Shown: positions 15,610 through 24,172 of the stretch, piece by piece
Position numbering within the stretch: position 1 is the stretch's first letter
Layout: every line of letters starts with the position of its first letter
NCBI GenBank assembly: GCA_016201205.1
Contig: JACQDF010000308.1
Location: forward strand, 1-35,973
DNA: 35,973 bases
Direction of reading: 5' to 3'
From: Acidobacteriota bacterium
GTDB taxonomy: Bacteria > Acidobacteriota > Terriglobia > Bryobacterales > Bryobacteraceae
Made by a program: the position numbers and the translations under genes
Notes under the pieces: model-generated
Database searches by the model: none
Told to the model about the DNA's origin: nothing
Seen by the model: the letters and a program-made list of their open reading frames with translations, nothing else

Positions 15610-18033
15610 CTACGCCACCGACGACTGGCTGGTATCGAAATCGAAGCCCCGATCACCGGCTGCGGCGAATTTCTGTCGCGCTTTGCACGAGTACATGCGG
15701 CGGTCGGCTTCCGCCAGGAGCTGCTCCGCGTTGTCGCCGTCCAAGGGGAAATAAGCCTCCCCAACGCTGAAGCCGATCACGTCCTCTTTCAGCACTTCGA
15801 CGCCGGCGCGCTTGACAATGTCCTTGAGACGCGGCACAAGCTGCCGCACAGCGTCGGGCGCCATCCCTGGCAGCACGAGGACGAATTCATCGCCGCCCAT
15901 GCGGGCCAGACAATCGTATTCGCGGCAGTGTTCGCGCAGCCGTTGGGCCACCCGCTGCAACAGGCGATTCCCTTCCAGATGCCCGAAGCGGTCGTTCACC
16001 TGCTTGAAGCCGTCGAGGTCGGAAACCAAAATGGCGAGAGGCTGCTCGAGGCGGCGGCACCGCGCCAGTTCGCTTTCCAGATGCAGAAACAGCGACCGGG
16101 CGTTGAACAGGCCGGTGAGATAATCGGTAGCCGCGGAACTCTCCGCCTGCCGGAACTTGAGCGCATTCTCGATGGAGATGGCGACCTTCGCGCTAATGGC
16201 CTGGAGTACCCGCACGTTGTCCTGCGTGAAGGCGTCCTTGCCCGTCCGGTACAAGTTCAGCACGCCGACCACGCCGCTGATGCCGTCCAGCGGAAGCGCC
16301 AGAACAGAGCGCAGCCGCAGACTGCGATCGGGATTGTCCTTGTAGCCAGGATCCAGTTGCGGATTGCCGTTCAGAATCGGCTTGCGGTTCTGCGCCACCC
16401 AGCCGGTCAATCCCTGTCCCATGGGGACCTCCAGCGAGGAGAGCGCCCGCGTGTTCTCGCCATTGACATATTCCGGCCTCAGAACGATGTCGCGGCGGAT
16501 GAAAATCGCGATTGAGTCGTACGGGATGGTGCGCCGCAGGCGCATGCCAAACATGGAGAGGGTCTCATTCAGGCTCAGCGAATTGCCGAGTTCCTGGGCC
16601 AGCTCGAACAAAGTCTGCGCTTCCTGGCGCGCCGCCGCGATGGACGTCAGGAAGTTCGCGGTCATCGTCTGGGCGATGGGCATCTCCAGCAGGCCTGCGT
16701 CGGGCTGGTGTCCGTTCTTCACTGCCACGTTTGTGAACAGTTTTTGGCGGTCCTTCTGTTGTTGCCGCACCAGACGCTCCAGATCCACATGCCGCCTCTG
16801 GAGAACTTTGACCACGGCGGGATCGTAGGAAGCCCCCGCCTCCGCCACGATGTGCGCCAGAGCGTTCTCGTGGGTCATCGGCTTGCGATATTGCCGCTCG
16901 GAGGTGAGCGCGTCAAATGAATCCACCACGGTGAGGATGCGCGCCCCGATCGGGATCTGTTCTCCACTGATCCCGTCCGGGTAGCCCGCCCCGTTCCATT
17001 TTTCATGGTGATGGCGCACCATCGGCGCCACCGGATAGGGGAACTTGATGCGCTCCAGGATGTCGGCCCCCACGGAAGGATGGATCTTGAGTTTTTCGAA
17101 TTCTTCTTTGGTGAGTTTGCCCGGTTTCGAGATGATGTGCTCCGGGACGGCCAGCTTGCCGATGTCATGCAGCAGCGACGCTGCTCTCAACGCTTCCAGT
17201 TGCGGCGCGTCCAGTCCAATATCCTCACCGATCGCGACGGCGTACGTTTGCACGCGATGGAGGTGGTCGTGCGTGGTCTGGTCCTTCGCTTCAATGGCCA
17301 TGGCCAGCGCTTCGATGGTCCGCAAATGGAGGCCTGCCATCTCCTCGGCGTGTTTTTTCTCCGCCTCCAGCCGCGCCAGATAGAGGCGGTAGTGGCGATA
17401 AATGATGTAGATGAACGGCAGCAGCAGCCCCAGCGTGGACCAGCCGATCGTCATCCGGAGGAAGCTGAAGGCGCCCGCCGCGATCACGCCGATCAGGTAG
17501 TAAGGAAGCGTCCAGGTGTAGCATTCTTTCCAGACACGAACGATGTTGCGATTCTCCGACAGGCCGATGGCCACGGCCACTGGAAAGCTGTTCACCACAA
17601 AGTACACCGCGGTAGCCAGCAGCAGCCGCAGCGGCAGATCGATGGCAAGGTCGGGGAATCTCCAGGAGTGGTACACCGACCAGGTAGCCAGCACCGTCAG
17701 CGCGATGTTGGCCACGTTGAAGACCACCTGAATGGGTTTCGGCTTGCGCTCCGCCCGCCACAGGCATTGCATCAGGGTGACCAGGCAGGCCAGAATCATC
17801 GTTTCCGCCGGGCTGAGTGCGATGATGCCGATCAGCACAAACAGAAAGTTGACCGACAGGGTGCCCATGACGGTCGGCAGCGTCAGCCGGATGCCGGAGG
17901 CCAGCACGGCGGCTGTCACAAAGACCAGATAGCGGACGGGATTTTCTGACTGAAACGGATAGATGGCGCTCAGGAAGCTGATCGCGCCCAACCCGATTAC
18001 CGTGTGAACGAATCTTTTCGCCTTCGCATGCAT
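15610..18033 (-). CDS. membrane HD-GYP / GAF / GGDEF protein (cyclic-di-GMP turnover)
   Basis: The 807-residue protein has about 7-8 N-terminal transmembrane segments (residues 10-225), resembling a MASE-type sensor. Next comes an HD-GYP phosphodiesterase domain (LLHDIGKLAVPE near 289, HHEKWNGAGYPDG near 349), then a GAF domain (about 470-630, VPMGQGLTGWVAQNRKPI), and a C-terminal GGDEF domain (ATDYLTGLFNARSL, RMGGDEFVLVLP near 711). Both enzymatic signatures are intact. An inhibitory I-site REYD lies exactly five residues before GGDEF. It could therefore both make and degrade cyclic-di-GMP. The gene stands alone between the convergent sulfatase and the divergent adaptor gene. Confidence 0.92.
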   Translation of the reverse strand: MHAKAKRFVHTVIGLGAISFLSAIYPFQSENPVRYLVFVTAAVLASGIRLTLPTVMGTLSVNFLFVLIGIIALSPAETMILACLVTLMQCLWRAERKPKPIQVVFNVANIALTVLATWSVYHSWRFPDLAIDLPLRLLLATAVYFVVNSFPVAVAIGLSENRNIVRVWKECYTWTLPYYLIGVIAAGAFSFLRMTIGWSTLGLLLPFIYIIYRHYRLYLARLEAEKKHAEEMAGLHLRTIEALAMAIEAKDQTTHDHLHRVQTYAVAIGEDIGLDAPQLEALRAASLLHDIGKLAVPEHIISKPGKLTKEEFEKLKIHPSVGADILERIKFPYPVAPMVRHHHEKWNGAGYPDGISGEQIPIGARILTVVDSFDALTSERQYRKPMTHENALAHIVAEAGASYDPAVVKVLQRRHVDLERLVRQQQKDRQKLFTNVAVKNGHQPDAGLLEMPIAQTMTANFLTSIAAARQEAQTLFELAQELGNSLSLNETLSMFGMRLRRTIPYDSIAIFIRRDIVLRPEYVNGENTRALSSLEVPMGQGLTGWVAQNRKPILNGNPQLDPGYKDNPDRSLRLRSVLALPLDGISGVVGVLNLYRTGKDAFTQDNVRVLQAISAKVAISIENALKFRQAESSAATDYLTGLFNARSLFLHLESELARCRRLEQPLAILVSDLDGFKQVNDRFGHLEGNRLLQRVAQRLREHCREYDCLARMGGDEFVLVLPGMAPDAVRQLVPRLKDIVKRAGVEVLKEDVIGFSVGEAYFPLDGDNAEQLLAEADRRMYSCKARQKFAAAGDRGFDFDTSQSSVA

Positions 18034-18182
18034 TCTGAATTACCACCGCCTGCGCGATACACCATGGGCGCTCGCGCCGGGCGTGGCCTTGTGGTCTTGT
18101 TATCGGCAGCGCCGGGCTCATCCTTGAGGCGCTAAGGTGCGATTCCCCTCAATTCAGTACAATTGGAGCTTACGGACTAGAA

Positions 18183-19424
18183 ATGAAGGCGTTCCCGTAC
18201 TTCCTTGTCGCCGCCCTTTGCCTCTCTTTCTTCGCCTGTACCAGGTCGAAGGATGTACCAGTAAGAAAGGATGCCGCCGGGCCGGTTCAGGTGCGGTCCG
18301 CTGTTGTCAAGCCAAGACAAATCCAGCGCGTGGTGGAATCCGTCGGGACCCTGTACCCGTTCGACGAGGTGCTGGTCAGCGCCGAAATCGAAGGCAGAGT
18401 CGACCTGGTGGAGGCGGACTTGGGCGATGCGGTGACCCAGGGCCAGATCCTGGTTCACATCTCCGACGAAGAGCAGCGCTACGTATTGGCGCAAAATGAA
18501 GCGCAGTTGCGTCAATCGCTCGAACGGCTGGGCCTGAAGAGCGAAAAGGACCGCGTCCAGGATGTGACGGAAACTCCGGATGTCCGCCGGGCTTCCGCGG
18601 ACCTGCTCGAAGCCCGGCAGCGCTATGAACGAGTCAAGAATCTGGTTGAGCAGGGGATTGGCGCCAAGAGTGAGCTTGATCAGGCCTCCGCCAGGTTCCA
18701 ATCCTTGCAGGCCGGCTATGACGCCACCGTAAACCAGACCCGCAACCTGATTCAGGAGGTCGAGCGGTTCAAAGCGCAAGTGGATTTGCAGCGCAAGAAG
18801 CTTCGCGACACCAGCGTCCGTGCGCCGTTTGCGGCCTTCGTCAAAGAACGCCAGGTCACGGTGGGCCAATACGTTCGCCCGAACGCGCCGCTGATGTCCC
18901 TCGTCAAGACGGACCCGATCCGCCTGCGGCTGGAAGTGCCGGAGCGAATGGCGCCGTGGATCAAGAACGGCCAGGTGGCCGAGGTCGGCGTCGAGGCGTT
19001 CACCGACCGCAAGTTCCACGGCAAGGTCTGGCGCATCTCGCCAACGGTGGATCAATCCAAGCGCACCTTCGTGGTCGAGGCGCTCATTTCGAATCCGAGC
19101 GGGCAGTTGAAGCCGGGCTCTTATGCTCGCGCCCGTATGCCGACCGACAAGAGCGAGCGCATCGTGGTAATCCCCACCCGCGCGGTCAACTACGTTCTCG
19201 GCTCGAACAAAGCCTACGTCATCAAAGAAGAGGTGATCGAGGCGCGCGATGTCAAGCTCGGAGACCGCTTCGACCTCGAAGTGGAGATCATTGAAGGGCT
19301 TCACGAAGGCGAAGCAGTCGCCACCGGCCCGCTGGCGCGGCTGGACACCGGCACCAAGGTCAGCGTGGCCGGTCCGGATGAGCCCCCGGAGGCGCCGCGC
19401 GCCGAGCGAAAAGCCTCAGAATGA
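18183..19424 (+). CDS. RND/efflux membrane-fusion (adaptor) lipoprotein
   Basis: The 413-residue protein has a lipoprotein signal (MKAFPYFLVAALCLSFFACT, lipidation at Cys19). It has the lipoyl half-motifs GTLYPFDEVLVSAEIEGRVD and RAPFAAFVKERQVTVGQYV around a long alpha-helical hairpin (about 95-205, EAQLRQSLERLGLK, EVERFKAQVDLQRKKL), a beta-barrel segment (PIRLRLEVPERMAPWIKNGQ) and a membrane-proximal C-terminal part. This is the layout of HlyD/AcrA-type periplasmic adaptors. Normally an RND pump gene follows; here a VWA gene overlaps its stop by 4 bases and no pump is in the window. GGAG lies 14 bases ahead of the ATG. Confidence 0.9.
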   Translation: MKAFPYFLVAALCLSFFACTRSKDVPVRKDAAGPVQVRSAVVKPRQIQRVVESVGTLYPFDEVLVSAEIEGRVDLVEADLGDAVTQGQILVHISDEEQRYVLAQNEAQLRQSLERLGLKSEKDRVQDVTETPDVRRASADLLEARQRYERVKNLVEQGIGAKSELDQASARFQSLQAGYDATVNQTRNLIQEVERFKAQVDLQRKKLRDTSVRAPFAAFVKERQVTVGQYVRPNAPLMSLVKTDPIRLRLEVPERMAPWIKNGQVAEVGVEAFTDRKFHGKVWRISPTVDQSKRTFVVEALISNPSGQLKPGSYARARMPTDKSERIVVIPTRAVNYVLGSNKAYVIKEEVIEARDVKLGDRFDLEVEIIEGLHEGEAVATGPLARLDTGTKVSVAGPDEPPEAPRAERKASE

Positions 19425-20212
19425 AGACCCTGCTGCTGCTCTTGCTCTGCCCGGCGTGGCTTTCCGCAGCCACCCGCTTGCTGGTCACCGTCATCGAGCC
19501 CAGGAGCGGCAAACCGGTCGAGAATCTCACCTCGAGGGATTTCAGCGTCCTCGATGACAAGACGGCTCGCAGCGTGGAAAGCGCGGAATTCTCCCGCAAG
19601 CCGGTGGACGTGATGCTCCTGGTGGATACCAGTCTCGTCGGCGGCATGGTGCAGCCGGTGGCTTCAAGCCTCATCGGCGAGTTGAAAGACAAAGAGCAGA
19701 TGGCGGTGGTCTCTTTCGATTCTTCCGCCGAGATGATCCAGGACTTCACTTCCAGCCGTCCATTGCTTTCCGAAGCTCTCGACAAGGTGAAATACGGCAA
19801 TACGCCCAAAGTGCTCGATGCCCTGTTTGCGGCTATGGATGGCGGCTTCGAGCATGCCACCTTCCGCCGCATCATTCTGCTGGTGACCACCGGCCTGGAG
19901 GGGTACAGCAGCGTCAGTGACAGAGAGGTGATCCGGCTGGCCCGCAAGGGCGGAGTCTCGATCTATCCGGTGTTCGCGTCCGGCTACGGCCGCTCGCTGT
20001 TCGAGAACCTCGCCAGACAGACCGGCGGCGCTTCCTTCAGCCTTCGCGACCTTGGCAAAACGGGCAGCGGCTCCCCGGCCGTGCGCATCTTCGAGGTCGT
20101 GCGAGGGCATTACACGGTCAGCGTGGCTGGCAACCTTGGCCTGGGAGAAAGACTCAAGGTGGAAGTGAAGCGGCCTGACAAGCTGTTCGTCTCGGCGCTG
20201 CCGCTGGATTGA
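19421..20212 (+). CDS. secreted VWA-domain protein, acidobacterial VWFA-related type
   Basis: The 263-residue product has a signal peptide (MKTLLLLLLCPAWLSA), an N-terminal beta segment typical of acidobacterial VWFA-related proteins (PRSGKPVENLTSRDFSVLDD), then a von Willebrand A domain. The MIDAS motif, usually DxSxS, reads DTSLV (69-73), so the second serine is replaced by valine and metal binding may be weakened. LLVTTGLEGYSS is the other MIDAS-like block and IYPVFASGYGRSLFENLARQTGG is the typical end of the fold. Its start overlaps the adaptor gene by 4 bases (ATGA), showing coupling to it. Likely periplasmic or surface protein with a binding role. Confidence 0.85.
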   Translation: MKTLLLLLLCPAWLSAATRLLVTVIEPRSGKPVENLTSRDFSVLDDKTARSVESAEFSRKPVDVMLLVDTSLVGGMVQPVASSLIGELKDKEQMAVVSFDSSAEMIQDFTSSRPLLSEALDKVKYGNTPKVLDALFAAMDGGFEHATFRRIILLVTTGLEGYSSVSDREVIRLARKGGVSIYPVFASGYGRSLFENLARQTGGASFSLRDLGKTGSGSPAVRIFEVVRGHYTVSVAGNLGLGERLKVEVKRPDKLFVSALPLD

Positions 20213-20224
20213 CGCTTCGAGCTT

Positions 20225-21106
20225 CTAACGCGCCGCTGTCACCTTCGGCGTCGCCAGATATCCGACAATCACGTCCTTTTTGACCTGGTTCACCACCAGC
20301 TCGTATGGCTGCTTGGCTTTGGACGTGTAGAATTGCAGCGGCTCATTGATGTTGCGGTCCTTTTTCTCCGTCCGCTTGTCATCGGCAATGACGTCGATGG
20401 TGAACCTGTTCTTCTTCTCATCCGTTTTCTTGAGAAAGATGGCGACGTCTCCCACTTTGACCGGGGCTTTCGTCTTGCCGAGATTGAACTCGAAGAAATT
20501 GCGCTCGCCGAGGGCCTTCAGCGCGGACAGCTCTTTCGAATTGGTGGCGATCAAGCCGCTCTGCACACCCATGTCGCCGCGAACCGTCCTCAGCTCGGCG
20601 ATGGTCTTGTCCAGTTCCGACTTGGTGGTTGCCACGTCCGTCTTCACGGCGCCGACCTCCGTGCCCACCGCCCCGAGCTTCTCCTTGGTTTCCGAAGCAT
20701 CGCGCTTGACGTCCGCAATGTCGGTGCGGATCGCCGCTGCCATGACCGCTTGCTTCTTTTGTTCGGACTCCAGCCGCCTGCTCAGGTCGGATACTTTGGC
20801 GTCGGCGTCGGTCTTGGCCTGGCCGACCGCCATGGCAGCCTGGCGCCGCGCCGTCTCGAGCTCATCGCGCATGCTCTCAATCGTGCGCTTGCTGGTCTGC
20901 GCCGTCACCGAAGAAGCTTCCCGCAGGTTGGCAATCTCGGTCTGGAGCGATTCTCTCATCTTCCCCATGTCCTGGCGGACGCGGTCCAACTGAAGAAACA
21001 GGTAGATATTGGCCGCCAGCAGCGCCACCACGGCGCCGAATAGAATCGCGATTTTCAGATTGGAACTGCCCGAAGGGCTGTAGCTGGATTGTGTCTGGTC
21101 GTTCAC
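20225..21106 (-). CDS. single-pass membrane protein with long coiled coil
   Basis: The 293-residue product starts at GTG (21106) with a strong ribosome site (AGGAG about 8 bases upstream on the minus strand). Residues 18-40 form a transmembrane helix, residues 41-205 are a continuous coiled coil rich in Lys, Glu and Ala with an alternating SSVTAQTSKRTIESMRDELE style, and residues 210-293 form a small beta-rich domain (FFEFNLGKTKAPVKVGDVAIFLKK). I know no named family; similar proteins occur in Acidobacteriota. It is a likely periplasmic tether or scaffold. Its end lies 12 bases from the convergent VWA gene. Confidence 0.75.
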   Translation of the reverse strand: MNDQTQSSYSPSGSSNLKIAILFGAVVALLAANIYLFLQLDRVRQDMGKMRESLQTEIANLREASSVTAQTSKRTIESMRDELETARRQAAMAVGQAKTDADAKVSDLSRRLESEQKKQAVMAAAIRTDIADVKRDASETKEKLGAVGTEVGAVKTDVATTKSELDKTIAELRTVRGDMGVQSGLIATNSKELSALKALGERNFFEFNLGKTKAPVKVGDVAIFLKKTDEKKNRFTIDVIADDKRTEKKDRNINEPLQFYTSKAKQPYELVVNQVKKDVIVGYLATPKVTAAR

Positions 21107-21131
21107 GGTGAACTCCTATAGTATCAGCATA

Positions 21132-21743
21132 TTACGTTTTTGCCCGCAGAGCAGGCCTGGCAAACTCAAAATACTCCTGCCTGGGCACCCCTGGCTCAAA
21201 GCAACGGCGACATCGCGCTTCGTACATCCCGGCCGCCCCCACCACGATCAGCTCGTCGCTCTCGACCAGCCGCTGTGTGTGCTTGGCCGGGTTTCCACAG
21301 CGCACGCAGATGGCCAGCGCCTTCGTAATCGCCTCTGCCAGAGAAAGCAGTTCCGGCATCGGGTGGAACGGCCGGCCCATATAGTCGGTGTCCAGGCCGG
21401 CGATGATCACCTGTTTGCCGCTGTCGGCAAGCTGGTTGGCCACCTCCACGAGTTCCATTCCGAAGAAATTGGATTCGTCGACACCCACCACCTGCGTGCG
21501 CCAGTCCAGCCGCGAGAGAATCTCCCCCGCACCGGCGATCACTTCCGCTTTCAGCCGCTGCTCCCCGTGCGATACGATCTCGTCGGGCGCATAACGCGTG
21601 TCGATCGCCGGCTTGAACACCTGCACGCGCTTGCGCGCGATGATGGCCCGGCGCAGGCGGCGGATCAGCTCTTCGCTTTTTCCGGAAAACATCGGCCCGC
21701 AAATCACTTCGATCCATCCCGTATTCCCGGTAACAACTTCCAT
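21132..21743 (-). CDS. tdk: thymidine kinase (type II)
   Basis: The 203-residue salvage enzyme phosphorylates thymidine with ATP. It has P-loop GPMFSGKS (16-23), the catalytic block DESNFF (89-94, Glu90 as base, equivalent to DEAQFF), lasso residues near [11 protein letters not shown], and four zinc cysteines (146, 149, 178, 181). The frame stays open far upstream, but homology begins at [13 protein letters not shown], so the start is the ATG at 21743 or the one at 21752 three codons earlier. The divergent methyltransferase starts only 24 bases away. Confidence 0.92.
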   Translation of the reverse strand: MEVVTGNTGWIEVICGPMFSGKSEELIRRLRRAIIARKRVQVFKPAIDTRYAPDEIVSHGEQRLKAEVIAGAGEILSRLDWRTQVVGVDESNFFGMELVEVANQLADSGKQVIIAGLDTDYMGRPFHPMPELLSLAEAITKALAICVRCGNPAKHTQRLVESDELIVVGAAGMYEARCRRCFEPGVPRQEYFEFARPALRAKT

Positions 21744-21767
21744 CCGCCGCATCTTAACATAGCTGGT

Positions 21768-22433
21768 ATGGCATTCCCCGCCGGCCGCGTGATCCGCGGC
21801 GAGCTTCTGGCGGACGCCGGCGACGAGCAAGCGCGGCGCAATCTCGGCGACCTGAGGCGCATCAACCGCTTTTTTGGCGGGCGCGGGGTTCTGCTCTCTC
21901 TGGCCGGCGAGTGGTTCGCGCGCCACCAGGCATTCACCGCCCTGGACGTCGGCGCTGCTTCCGGGGACATGGGCCAGGCGCTGCGCCGCGCATTCCCCTG
22001 CTCGACCGTCGTCTCGCTTGATTGCAGCCTCCGCAACCTGGAAGCGGCATCCGCTCCCAAACTGGCCGCCGATGCATTTGCCATGCCGTTCCCCCCGTCG
22101 AGTTTCGATCTGGTTTACTCGAGCCTGTTCCTGCACCACTTTCCGGATGACCAGGTGGTCGGACTGCTGGCCGGGATGCGGCGTCTTGCCCGCCGGGCGG
22201 TGATTGCCATCGATCTGGTGCGCCACCCCTTCGCCCGCATTTTTCTGCCCGCCACCCGGCCGCTGTTCGGCTGGCACGAAATCACCTTGCACGACGGGCC
22301 TGTATCGGTGGAAGCCGGCTTTCTGCCGCGGGAGTTGGAAGCCCTGGCCCGCCAGGCAGGGCTTGCGGGCGCCAGGGTGCGGAGCCATATCCCCTGGTTC
22401 CGGCTCTCCATCAGCGCCCCGATTGGATCCTGA
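21768..22433 (+). CDS. class I SAM-dependent methyltransferase
   Basis: The 221-residue product has the SAM-binding motif [13 protein letters not shown] (58-69), an acidic residue after strand 2 (VVSLDCS), a motif reading [25 protein letters not shown], and a C-terminal helical cap. The start segment ([17 protein letters not shown]) resembles methyltransferases found beside type III polyketide or isoprenoid enzymes, but the substrate cannot be told. The ATG at 21768 is 24 bases from the divergent thymidine kinase. Confidence 0.85.
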   Translation: MAFPAGRVIRGELLADAGDEQARRNLGDLRRINRFFGGRGVLLSLAGEWFARHQAFTALDVGAASGDMGQALRRAFPCSTVVSLDCSLRNLEAASAPKLAADAFAMPFPPSSFDLVYSSLFLHHFPDDQVVGLLAGMRRLARRAVIAIDLVRHPFARIFLPATRPLFGWHEITLHDGPVSVEAGFLPRELEALARQAGLAGARVRSHIPWFRLSISAPIGS

Positions 22434-22485
22434 CGCCGGGCGAGGCCTTCCGTCTCGTTGAGCCTGGATGGTATATTCATCCTGA

Positions 22486-23388
22486 ATGAAGAAGATCCTC
22501 GCCCTTGGTGCGCTGGCGATCGCTCTCACTTTGCGTTACAGCGATCGAGCTCGCCTGTCCGCCTGGGTCGTGCTCGGCCGCAGCGCCAACTGCCCTTACA
22601 CCAATGCACTGAACAGCCCGAGCGAGCTGAAGACGCAAATCGCCAAAAAGGACGAGATCCTGGCCGCCAGCAAGATCCTCGAGGAGGATGACCGCGGTTT
22701 CAAGCTCTATCAGACACCCGATGGCCGCTACTGGATCCCCACCGGCAGCGAATACGTGCTTCCCTTCAACCTCGCCGAGCAGGCGCGCAATATCTACGGC
22801 CGCAACGGCCGCGGCGTCCGGCCCGGCGACATCGTGCTCGACTGCGGCGCCAACGTCGGCGTCTTCACGCGCGCGTCGCTGAAGGCGGGAGCGAAGCTCG
22901 TGGTCGCCATCGAGCCAGCACCGGAAAATATCGAGTGCCTGCGACGCAACTTCACCGACGAGATCGCCTCGGGAAAAGTGGTCGTGTACCCCAAAGGCGT
23001 TTGGGACAAAGAGGACATTCTCGAGCTGCACATCGATCCCCACAACTCCGCGGCCGACAGCTTCGTCATCGATAAGGAAGGCTGGGGCAAGGTGGAAAAA
23101 GTTCCGCTCACCACGATTGACAAGCTGGTCGAAGAGCTGAAGATCGAGCGGGTCGATTTCATCAAGATGGACATCGAGGGCGCCGAGACGCGCGCGCTCG
23201 AGGGCGGCCGCTCGATCCTGGCGAAGTTCCGGCCGCGCCTGGCGTTGTCCGCCTATCATCAGCAAGATCACCCGGTTGAGATTCCGCGGCGCGTGAACCA
23301 GGCCTTCGCCGGCTACAAGATGGAATGCGGTCCGTGCGCCGAGGCCGGCTACGGCGTGCGCCCGGACATCCTCTACTTCTTCCCATGA
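22486..23388 (+). CDS. FkbM-family methyltransferase with N-terminal signal/anchor
   Basis: The 300-residue product starts [20 protein letters not shown], a weak signal anchor. The FkbM domain begins around 112 with [21 protein letters not shown] (motif I), [16 protein letters not shown] after strand 2, [12 protein letters not shown], and the family hallmark [19 protein letters not shown] near 226. FkbM enzymes mostly make O-methyl groups on sugars or polyketides; no partner gene helps here. The stop overlaps the start of the SCO gene by 4 bases (ATGA). Confidence 0.88.
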   Translation: MKKILALGALAIALTLRYSDRARLSAWVVLGRSANCPYTNALNSPSELKTQIAKKDEILAASKILEEDDRGFKLYQTPDGRYWIPTGSEYVLPFNLAEQARNIYGRNGRGVRPGDIVLDCGANVGVFTRASLKAGAKLVVAIEPAPENIECLRRNFTDEIASGKVVVYPKGVWDKEDILELHIDPHNSAADSFVIDKEGWGKVEKVPLTTIDKLVEELKIERVDFIKMDIEGAETRALEGGRSILAKFRPRLALSAYHQQDHPVEIPRRVNQAFAGYKMECGPCAEAGYGVRPDILYFFP

Positions 23389-24170
23389 ATCTGGCGGCGG
23401 CGGCGCTTCTGCTGGAAGGGCTGCTTCTCGAAGTCCAGCCCGCCGAGAGGCGCATTGTAGTTTCCCACCGGGCGGCGCCCGGCGTGATGCCGGCCATGGT
23501 GATGGAACTGCGCGTCAAGAAAGCCGGGTCCATCGCCGCCTTGAAGCCCGGTATGTACATTGATTTCCGGCTGGCGCGGGGCTATGCCGTGCGCATCCGG
23601 CGCAGGCCGGCACAGCGCTACATCGAGCAAGACGGCCGGCGCATCCCCCTGCCCGCGCAAAAACCGGGGACAGGCTACCCTGTCCCCGATTTCTCGCTCA
23701 CCGATCAGCTCGGCCGCCCGGTCCGGCTCTCGGACTTCCGAGGCAAGCTGGTCGCCGTGCAATTCCTCTATACGCGCTGCCCCATGCCCGAAGTCTGCCC
23801 GCGTCTGGCAGCCGCCTTTGCCCGCGTTCAGCAGCGGTTTCGAGATCGCATGGGCACAGACCTGATCCTGCTCTCGATTACGCTGGACCCCGTCTACGAC
23901 ACGCCGGAAGTCCTCTTGCGTTATGCTACGATCTGGCGAGCGCGCGAGGATGGCTGGCGCTTCCTGACCGGGGCTGAGGATCAGATCAAGGAAGTGGCTG
24001 CGCGTTTTGGCCTGGTGTACTGGCCGGAGGAGGGAGTCATCACACACACCTCCACGATCGCCGTGATCGATCCGGCAGGACGCCTGGCGGGAATGATCGA
24101 GGGGCTGTCCTTCCACGCGCAGCAGTTGTGCGACTGGATCGAAAGCCTGCTGAACAAGGAGACCCATTGA
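23385..24170 (+). CDS. CusF-like domain fused to SCO1/SenC copper chaperone, CxxxxxC variant
   Basis: From the ATG at 23385 (overlapping the previous stop) the product is 261 residues. Residues 20-66 resemble the copper-binding CusF/CopZ-like OB fold (RRIVVSHRAAPGVMPAMVME, with His28, Met35, Met38, Met40 as probable ligands). Residues 100-261 are an SCO thioredoxin fold for copper delivery to cytochrome oxidase or redox use. The copper cysteines are Cys132 and Cys138 in TRCPMPEVC, spaced CxxxxxC rather than the usual CxxxC, and the third ligand is His221 (GVITHTSTI). The N-terminal hydrophobic stretch is short and lacks a basic residue, so export is uncertain. Confidence 0.88.
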   Translation: MNLAAAALLLEGLLLEVQPAERRIVVSHRAAPGVMPAMVMELRVKKAGSIAALKPGMYIDFRLARGYAVRIRRRPAQRYIEQDGRRIPLPAQKPGTGYPVPDFSLTDQLGRPVRLSDFRGKLVAVQFLYTRCPMPEVCPRLAAAFARVQQRFRDRMGTDLILLSITLDPVYDTPEVLLRYATIWRAREDGWRFLTGAEDQIKEVAARFGLVYWPEEGVITHTSTIAVIDPAGRLAGMIEGLSFHAQQLCDWIESLLNKETH

Positions 24171-24172
24171 AC

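Noticed and set aside
18124..18163. TTGAGG and TACAAT as a promoter for the adaptor gene
   Set aside because: The spacing is 28 bases, too long for a sigma-70-type promoter.
21108..21767. Long plus-strand extension of the methyltransferase at 21768
   Set aside because: It runs antisense through thymidine kinase; the conserved methyltransferase begins at 21768.
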